From positions 29,851,849 to 29,915,848 of the forward strand of contig OX388345.1 of NCBI GenBank assembly GCA_947579665.1: 64,000 nucleotides of DNA. Reading direction: 5' to 3'. Below the pieces are notes generated by a model. The model did no database searches. It was not told the origin of the DNA and saw nothing but the letters and a program-made list of their open reading frames with translations. The first letter of the stretch is position 1, and each line of letters begins with the position of its first letter. A program made the translations under genes and the position numbers. Below are positions 57,179 to 64,000 of this stretch, one piece after another. This DNA is from Sympetrum striolatum. Taxonomy: Eukaryota > Arthropoda > Insecta > Odonata > Libellulidae.

Positions 57179-58242
57179 AGGGGCTCAATGTTGACCAAAT
57201 TTTACGAAAAATGCCTGTCTTAAATTTTTCGCAAAATCCTTCAACTTCAAGCCTATCCTAAACCAAAATGAGCAAACTCATCCGGTACTATAAAGGGTGC
57301 AGTACCATAAAATTAATCTTTATGCTTAATAATAATGAGTTTGAATGATCACAGTTATTTGTAACATTTTAACAACAAAGTGGTGAACCCTTATTTTACG
57401 GCTAATTTTCACTTAAAGTGAGGAAAATAGTAGTGATGTACCACGATGTACACGTACTAACTAATACCGCAATGTTTTTTGAAGCGTTCTTAATGGGAAT
57501 CTGAAATAAAATCCAGCGACAACTTGCGACGCCGATAAATAAAGCTACTTTTCGATGGCGAAGCAGGAGCAATATCCTCGCGGCGGAGCGCCACTTTCGG
57601 AGACGACCTCGGTTTTGAGAGGATATGTGGATTTTATGTGGTTATATGTGGTTTCGGAGATATTATACTGAAGCAAGGTTAAATTTTATCTGAAAATGGA
57701 GAAATATAATATTTTCAAAATATTCTCATTTAATCCTTAAAGAAAAAGTGAATTTACGGGTGAGTTACCGTTTTCCTCAAATCTTAGGAGAGAGACACAA
57801 TTTTTGAAATTTTACCTAAAAAAAATGAATCCTTGAAGCGATAGACTCTCCCTGTTTTCTCCTCCTTTGAACTTTAATTGCAAGAAGATAAGTAAGATCA
57901 CATCTATAAAGACCTCTAATAATAATAATCTATCGTCACTCAGGGGACCTTCTTGTGGGAGGGAGAGCGCGCGCCAGAGTGTGCCCTAAAACCTAAGTAA
58001 AACCTTTTGAAAGGGCTTAGTTTATGTCACCCAGCTGCGTTTGTTTTGCGGAAAACGGTTACTCTTTGTTTTGAGTTTCCATCAGAGTCAGTTGGAAATA
58101 AATAAACATTAGGTTTATAATACTGCATCGTTTTTCTATCCGATGAGTTTGCTCATTTTGGTTCAGGATTTGCTTGAAGTTGAAGAATTTTGCGAAAAAT
58201 CAAAACCGGCATTTTTCGTAAAATTTGATCAACTTTGACCCT
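57179..58242. mobile_element. inverted-repeat element (hAT-like MITE), 1064 bp
   Basis: About 105-base inverted repeats at 57181-57285 and 58139-58241 share long identical stretches (CAAATTTTACGAAAAATGCC and CCAAAATGAGCAAACTCATC). The ends read AGGGGCTC and, inverted, AGGGTC; flanking octamers are AATTCTAC and AATTCTAA (7 of 8), as for a hAT 8-bp target duplication. No transposase. Its right edge is exactly where block 2 homology begins. Confidence 0.75.
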
Positions 58243-58678
58243 AATTCTAATGGGATAAAATCCTGGTGGCCGAGATGTTGAGGAAATTGAGCTTCATAAT
58301 AAAGGACTACCGAGATCTGCAGAGATCAGATGATGGCTTGCAGCTTAAACCGGTAGTCTCCGAATAAATTTCTTAAGGAAATGTATAAATCTCTTGTCTT
58401 TCATTATCTAATAGAATAATATAAAAAACAGTTTATTCTTTAAGGCTATTCCAATATTGATTGAATTTCTTTCAATGTTTTGCCTGTTTTAAACCAAAGA
58501 ATTATTTCGGTCTAAATTTTTAAATATTGCTAGATTTCTTGATTTTTAACAACATTTTCGGGGAAGAGTCCGAAATTGTAGCAGTAAGAACAAAAATGGT
58601 GTTAGCGTAAAATAGAATCCATTCATAGAATGAAGTACTCTTTAATACTCTATTACTCTTTTATAACCTAGTTAACGG

Positions 58679-58930
58679 CCTTGGTGGCCCAGTGCTTAGC
58701 GGTATTGCTCAGACCCCAAGGCCCCGGGTTCAAATCCATGCTGATCGAGATTTATTCTGACCAGGGAATGGTTGTGTGAGTTTGTCTGACCTTTCCGTGC
58801 AGGATTTGCAGCAGGAAGGACATCCGGCCGTAAGAGGCAAAATCATCGCTAAAACCATCCTCATCATTCCCTAAAACCACTATTCATCAGCCGACTCCAT
58901 AAAAATATAGGAAAAAGGCGTAGAGGAAAA
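58679..58930 (+). repeat. tRNA-derived SINE, family B, block 2
   Basis: Same insertion as 45552-45790, with the B box CCGGGTTCAAATCCATG slightly altered and the GGACATCCGGCCGTAAGAG tail retained. Confidence 0.8.
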
Positions 58931-59034
58931 AAATACTATTTCTATTTTATAACCTATTTATAACTATTTTATGGTATGGCCCGAGCGTTTGATGGGGAGA
59001 GTTCGAAATGAAGGTAATGAATAAATTCAACAAG

Positions 59035-59040
59035 TTTATT
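59035..59040 (-). terminator. poly(A) signal of CSP copy 2
   Basis: AATAAA on the minus strand, 40 bases after the stop codon at 59080-59082, at the same place as in copy 1. Confidence 0.7.
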
Positions 59041-59079
59041 CGTTAATCAACAACAGGCCTCCAATGCCCCAGTTTAGCT

Positions 59080-61009
59080 CTATGCCTTCAGCCTGTCGCC
59101 GTACTTCTGCAGGTATTCTCCGCTGGGGTCGTATTTGGCCTTGAGTTCTTCCCACATCTCGGGCTTGTTCTTCATCAAGAATTTGATCACCTTCTCCACA
59201 CCGCTCCTCTGCTTTTCCGTGCACTTGGCGCAGTCAGTTTTCAGGGCATCAGGAATGCGCTCTGTGGATTGCGAGATAATTAAAATTAGTTCTACGTAAA
59301 TAGGTTGGAAAATATATTTCATGTACTGCAAATCTTCCAATCTTTCGAAAAATACAACGTAAATAATTTACGAAATACAGACTCTGATCAATTATGTCTC
59401 ATTTAACGCGGACAATGATATTTGAGTTTTCATTAGTGCATTATCAATTCAGAAAAGCGTAAGGAAACAACTAGATAAAAACCGGTTGTCTTATCTCCAG
59501 AAATTAGAGATTTGAAGTCACCAAAAGCCGTCTTTGTCGGCGCTCCGAGTCTTCCTACTTCCCGGTAGTCCGGGAAAGCAAAAAAGGGATACCGCAGTTT
59601 ACGACGCCCAATGCTCGTTCCGAAGACAATGTTTTCCTCGTCAGGGGTCGTAACAGGATTAATTTACTTTTTTAGAAATAAAGCTTCGTATATCTGGCCA
59701 CACAGATTATAGTGCAATATTTTCGTTTCTGCAAATACAATTCCCGTCAAACCACAGCAATATATTGCAATCACTATCATAGGATTTTTGAAAATAATAC
59801 ATCTAAAAAACTAAGTCAAAAAGTACTCTCTCAAAGTACAGCGAGATTTATCTCCATGAATAATATAACTCCTTCACTTACTCTGAGGTTTGACAGAAAA
59901 ACTTGTACTTTTTCCGTTATATGAATTAATTCACTTAATTACGGCTCTTTGCAATTATTTTTAATATTTGTCGATTGCCTTACCATTTCGCCGTTTGGAC
60001 GATATCGCCACAAACCACTTTTTTCAACCCCGCTCACTTAATAAAACGAATTTACTAACTAACTAACTTTGTTTATCAAGTATCAACTATTAATAATATT
60101 TCATCAATAATATCTTTTCCATTCATCGTTTTTTTAATGGACTTAAAGTTCTGGAGCAACTCGCTTAAATTAGGTACTATCAGAATAATTATCAGAAGAT
60201 AAGGACAATTTAATTTAGATTTCAATTTTAGTGAACTTAAATTGGCGATGAACCTTCTTATATTGGTTTTCTGCCGATACAGCTACTACGTTGATCTCCC
60301 GCATTACCAATATCGCGCAGTCGTTGAAATCTCCTCATTAAAATGGCAGCGTTAAGATCTCCAGTCACAAAATCCAATGTAATGCTGCGCTGAATGCAAA
60401 TTCAGAAGAAATTAAAGTTAAGGATGACCAATAGCTCATATACATTTCTTTATTTCTAGCTTCTGTTATCGCTCAAAAGATGTTTCAATATTGACCATTG
60501 TTTGAGTACGACGTCACCAAGAAAAATCTCCAAGAATATTAATCGGGATTTATTTTCAATGTCATTTTTTTTACTTAGTATTGTCTTTTTCACGCAGAAA
60601 CAGCGCGATAAAGACGTTAAAATAGTACTTACTTTTAGGAGTGGGAAAGTTAGAAATATAAATACTTGGAATTAAAATCTTGAAGCTTTCGTTTCGAATG
60701 GTAAGCGAATTGAATCGATGGAGGAATTCCGCTAATACCTCTGGATTTTTTTCAAACTGTATTGGAATCATGCAACCAATAAACAGGTAAAATCTTCGAT
60801 CTGTCCCACTCACCCTTGAGTTCGGTGCCCTCCGCCGTGCAAGGCTTCTTCTCCATTAAGCAGTCGAAGTAGTTGCTCAGGAGCCGATCACTCGCCAGCA
60901 CTTCATCCACATTGATGCTGTCGAATTTGGAGGTGTATTTACCTTCTTCTGGCTTACACTGCACCAAAGCCAAGGCTGCCACCAAAAGTAATGCAAGAGC
61001 GGCCTTCAT
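59080..61009 (-). CDS. chemosensory protein (CSP/OS-D family), copy 2
   Basis: Spliced CDS of 125 codons: exon 61009-60814 and exon 59261-59080, intron 1.55 kb with the same phase-1 junction after a lysine codon. The protein is the same small secreted four-cysteine ligand carrier as copy 1: signal peptide 1-18, C50/C57/C76/C79. It differs only at residue 74, Thr for Asn, two residues before C76. Four other exon differences are silent. The intron lacks the LINE and so shows the ancestral state. Promoter, 5' exon (63577-63542) and acceptor match copy 1. Both copies appear intact and expressed from their own TATA promoters; which tissues is unknown. Confidence 0.95.
60501..60508 (-). other. empty LINE target site
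   Basis: TTTGAGTA occurs once here, followed by CGACGTCACC, exactly the sequence split and duplicated by the LINE in block 1. Confidence 0.9.
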
Positions 61010-61934
61010 GTTTGCTGCAAACAGAGAAACATGTGACTCTCATTGATCCGTGACTTCGCGATAATAGGCTGTAATTTCTAATTAAGGATTCCCAAGGATG
61101 ACTCTCTTGTTATGTAAAGTGTGCTAGTGTTAGTTATTATTTAAATTTTCTAATTCGAGTCACTTTTTTCTATCATATATCTCTCCTAGAGGGAGTCACA
61201 TAAGGAATATTTTCCATAAATTATTTCGCGGGGAATTATTCTGCACAATCACTACTTTAGTTCCTACACTATTTTCTTCCTAAATTTAATTAATTTCAGT
61301 TATCGATGCATTTCATCGGACCTACTTTATCCAAACCATCAAAAAGTGAAATGTTTTACGGTGCAGTCATCAATAATAGTCCACAAGGCGTGTGACGGAC
61401 AGGGAGTGATAGGCTCGTCAATCTTCACAGGTGAAAGCCGGACGAGGTTCTGTTGTTCAGTATCACACTTTGAACACATTTAATTGTAAAGTGTAGAATT
61501 CAAAACTGTATCGAAGTAGTTTTAGAAATCAAGGAGAATTAAAGCACAAAAAAGGCGTTCATAACCGTCAAACAAATTATCCGAAACATTAATTTTTTGA
61601 CAAACCGGCGTCAAATATGCCGATTTTCGTGCAGCATCTGATGAAAATATGATTCCATATTACTTTTTTATCATTTCAGAACTTATCCTTTTTCGATGAA
61701 GTTCTTTCACTGTAACTATTTTCCGAATTCATTGCTTGTTTCCTTAGAGAGTTTCTTGAGTCCCTTTATACTTCAATCATTAAGCAAGCAATGCGTCCTT
61801 AGTAATCGAAATCCTCAATTTAAAAAAGGCAAGTTTTCTATTTTATTTTTGATATTCGAGTTTATTTAACCAAATTATTCCATTCATTTTGTAAATTGTA
61901 AATTAGCTTTGTAACTTGAAAGTTATACGTACTA

Positions 61935-63179
61935 TCTATAATATAAAATAGAGAGTGTGTGTGTGTGTGTGCGTGTATGTTCGCTCAGAACTCGAGAACC
62001 GAGAGTCATAAAACTTTGAAGTTTTCGACATTATTAAAAGTCAACCCCGCGCAGAGTATAGGCTACTATTTATTTCCCTAAAGTCCACGGTTCGAACCCA
62101 GACGTGTCAAAACATTGCCATTGCAGGGTTCATTTCTTTTGCAAAATTAAATTAGAAATAATGGTCCCAGAAAGTCGAACTACATACCAAAAGAAGGATA
62201 ACAGAATAAAGATTCTTATTTTGGTCGTGGAATATCGTTTCCGACTCGAAATTGCGAACAGTTTGATAAAATACGTGAATATTTTATCCTAATTCTGAGG
62301 TTTTAAACAACCCATTCTCTTGACGATCTAGGTGATTGTTGATTCTAGCTCATGAGTTTATGTATAAGAAAACATTGAGAATGAATGAAATATTTAAAAA
62401 AGTTATTCAAATTTTGTTTAAGCTTCTGTAGCAACCATGTTTTATTTATATCAACGTAATTGTTTACCGTAAAATTATAATTTTAATCGTAGTTTCCGTT
62501 TCGACTTTCATTTCCATGATAGTGTTTGTGATAACAATTACGTTCAGTGCTTATGTTGTGTTTTAGTTACTTTCCGTTAAAAATATTCATCGGTTGTATT
62601 CACAGTAATATTTATTTCTATTATTTGATTATGCGTTTCCGTATTACCTTTGTGCATTTCTGAAAATTAATCCTTAATTGTGGCGATGTTTATCCTGATT
62701 TTATCTTTAAAAATATTTTTATAATCTTTGAACGAATGCTGTCTTTATCGAAGAAATTGTTCATTCAAAAGATATGAGATTGATTATTTAGTCAAGGTGG
62801 CTTTGTAAACTTAAGTACAATTTTCATTTCTTGGTTTATTGGTGTGGAAATATAAATCGAAATATCGTTCGCTGACTCTATTTAAATTCCAAAATCAAAT
62901 TAAGAAGAATCATTTTTGTCAACCTGAGATAAGTTTGGTAGAAATATTATATGAAAATAAATATTCAGATCATCAAACTTATAGATTTCAGCAATATGAG
63001 AGCGTAAGATATTGGGATTTTTACGGAAAAGTTTCGTTTACGGTAATCTAAAGGTAATCTGTCCCATCTAACGAAGCAAAAATTATACAAGTTAGATTAT
63101 CTTATTTTTTACAAAAGGATTGCTGTATTTAATTCTACTTCTATTCTCCCCGTTGAGAATTAATGGGCGCTACAGCTAG
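61935..63179 (+). mobile_element. non-autonomous Helitron, block 2 copy, 1245 bp
   Basis: Starts TCTATAATATAAAATAGAG after host A and ends CTAG before host T. The 3' hairpin carries one G-U pair (CCCGTT / AATGGG). It is colinear with 54371-55629, including the shared 70-codon frame at 62839-63051, and lies in intron 1 of CSP copy 2. Confidence 0.85.
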
Positions 63180-63541
63180 TATTTAATAAGAGGGAAAGGG
63201 TAATTATTGGATCCACGTTCAAACTACAGACCATGAAATACGACCATTGCAATAGGGTATGTTTTCCCGAAGAAGTTTTCCGTTTGAAAAAGTTAACAAC
63301 AAAAAAAATAATAACGAAATTTAACAACAATAGTTAACAACAAAAAATAATAAGTTTTTTTTGTTAAAACCAAGAAGCAAACGAAATTCATGGAAATGAA
63401 AATTAAGCTCACTTCGAATCAAATACATAAGGAACGGTAGAAAATTGCTACCACTAAATGATAATATCCTAGTTTTCCATTTCGGCAAAAATAATATATA
63501 AATGGAAACAGGAAACTATAATTGAGTCTTTTGCTGCTCAC

Positions 63542-63577
63542 CTGTTTGTTGCTGCTTGGAGTGCTTCGAGAAGTGTG
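63542..63577 (-). other. 5' UTR exon of CSP copy 2
   Basis: Same donor CAACAAACAG/GTGAGCAG and same spacing from the TATA box as the block 1 exon. Confidence 0.7.
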
Positions 63578-63600
63578 TCTTAGCCATACTCGCATCGGTG

Positions 63601-63608
63601 TTTATATA
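63601..63608 (-). promoter_or_regulatory. TATA box of CSP copy 2
   Basis: TATATAAA on the minus strand, about 30 bases before the predicted start of the 5' exon. Confidence 0.75.
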
Positions 63609-63765
63609 TTGTGGAAGACCCTCCTCCCCCCTCTCTCGCTGGCGTAATCTGCGAATAGATCATTCTCTCCTTCCTGGGAAATACGTTTCCTTGGCTCGAT
63701 GAAAAACAACGCAAGCGATTTCCACTTTTTCTAAACACTTCGTGGTAATAATTACTATGGCCTAA

Positions 63766-63885
63766 ATGCACCAATCTCGGTTAAGGCATAACCGCGGTTA
63801 AAGTGTTAACTAACCGCGGTTAAGGCCATTTTCAAGTGCACCAACCTCGGTTAGCGTTAACCAGGCAGCTAACCGCGGTTAAGAA
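63766..63885. promoter_or_regulatory. AACCGCGGTT palindrome cluster upstream of CSP copy 2
   Basis: Three copies of the palindrome AACCGCGGTT (63790-63799, 63812-63821, 63871-63880) and repeated TGCACCAA(T/C)CTCGGTTA lie 180-280 bases upstream of the TATA box. Block 1 has only one unit (about 56215-56270), with the palindrome altered to GACCGCGGTT. Could be a regulatory array or the remnant of a small Harbinger-like element. Confidence 0.45.
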
Positions 63886-64000
63886 TTAACGGGCCGAAAT
63901 CGACCGGTTAAGTTAAATACGTCGAATATTAAATAATAATTATCATTATTGAATAATATCGTACATGTTCCTGCTATCATGAATGGACTATTTTCATTTG

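Larger units (their letters stand above)
58244..64000. repeat. tandem segmental duplication, block 2 (runs off window)
   Basis: Direct copy of 45126-56381 without the LINE. It contains CSP copy 2, SINE, Helitron and promoter in the same order and orientation. The end at 64000 is only the window edge, so further copies may follow. Confidence 0.95.

Overview
The window is eukaryotic and almost certainly from an insect. Its only clearly functional cellular genes are two tandem copies of a chemosensory protein gene (CSP / OS-D / A10 family, an arthropod family). Both have the family's cysteine spacing C-X6-C-X18-C-X2-C and its intron one base after a lysine codon. The rest is AT-rich, intron-rich, transposon-dense DNA of the kind found in large insect genomes. 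I cannot fix the order; a hemimetabolous insect is plausible but this is inference.

Layout. 1-12.6 kb: mostly unassigned AT-rich DNA with a tRNA-type SINE, dispersed repeats, and one CpG-rich island (about 11.0-11.46 kb) holding a candidate first coding exon of an unidentified minus-strand gene. 12.7-17.0 kb: nested mobile DNA, with Helitron ends and a PIF/Harbinger transposase fragment inserted in another repeat. 18.1-26.7 kb: a hammerhead-like Penelope remnant, TA-flanked inverted-repeat elements, a hAT fragment inserted in a LINE tail, SINEs, and a piggyBac-like miniature element. 28.4-39.5 kb: about 11 kb of degenerate tandem array (unit roughly 600-700 bp, about 13 units), itself invaded by a Helitron, a TA element, a solo-LTR-like insert and a 122-bp hairpin element. 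39.5-44.0 kb: LINE tail, pogo-like element, Penelope RT fragment and BEL/Pao gag, in adjoining or nested order.

45.1-64.0 kb: a head-to-tail duplication. Block 1 (45126-56381 and on) and block 2 (58244 to the window end) each carry, read on the minus strand, a TATA promoter, a short 5' UTR exon, a Helitron in intron 1, coding exon 2, intron 2, coding exon 3, a poly(A) signal and a SINE downstream. Block 1 alone has a 5.6-kb, apparently full-length LINE in intron 2, with an 8-bp target duplication; block 2 preserves the empty site. The order of events can be read: Helitron and SINE first, then duplication, then LINE. A hAT-like 1.06-kb inverted-repeat element lies exactly at the block 1 / block 2 junction.

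The two encoded CSPs differ at one residue (N74T) with four silent changes, while introns differ more. This fits purifying selection or gene conversion. The paralogs differ in their upstream region, where copy 2 has an extra roughly 70-bp unit rich in a AACCGCGGTT palindrome. All coordinates and alignments were read by eye without database searches.
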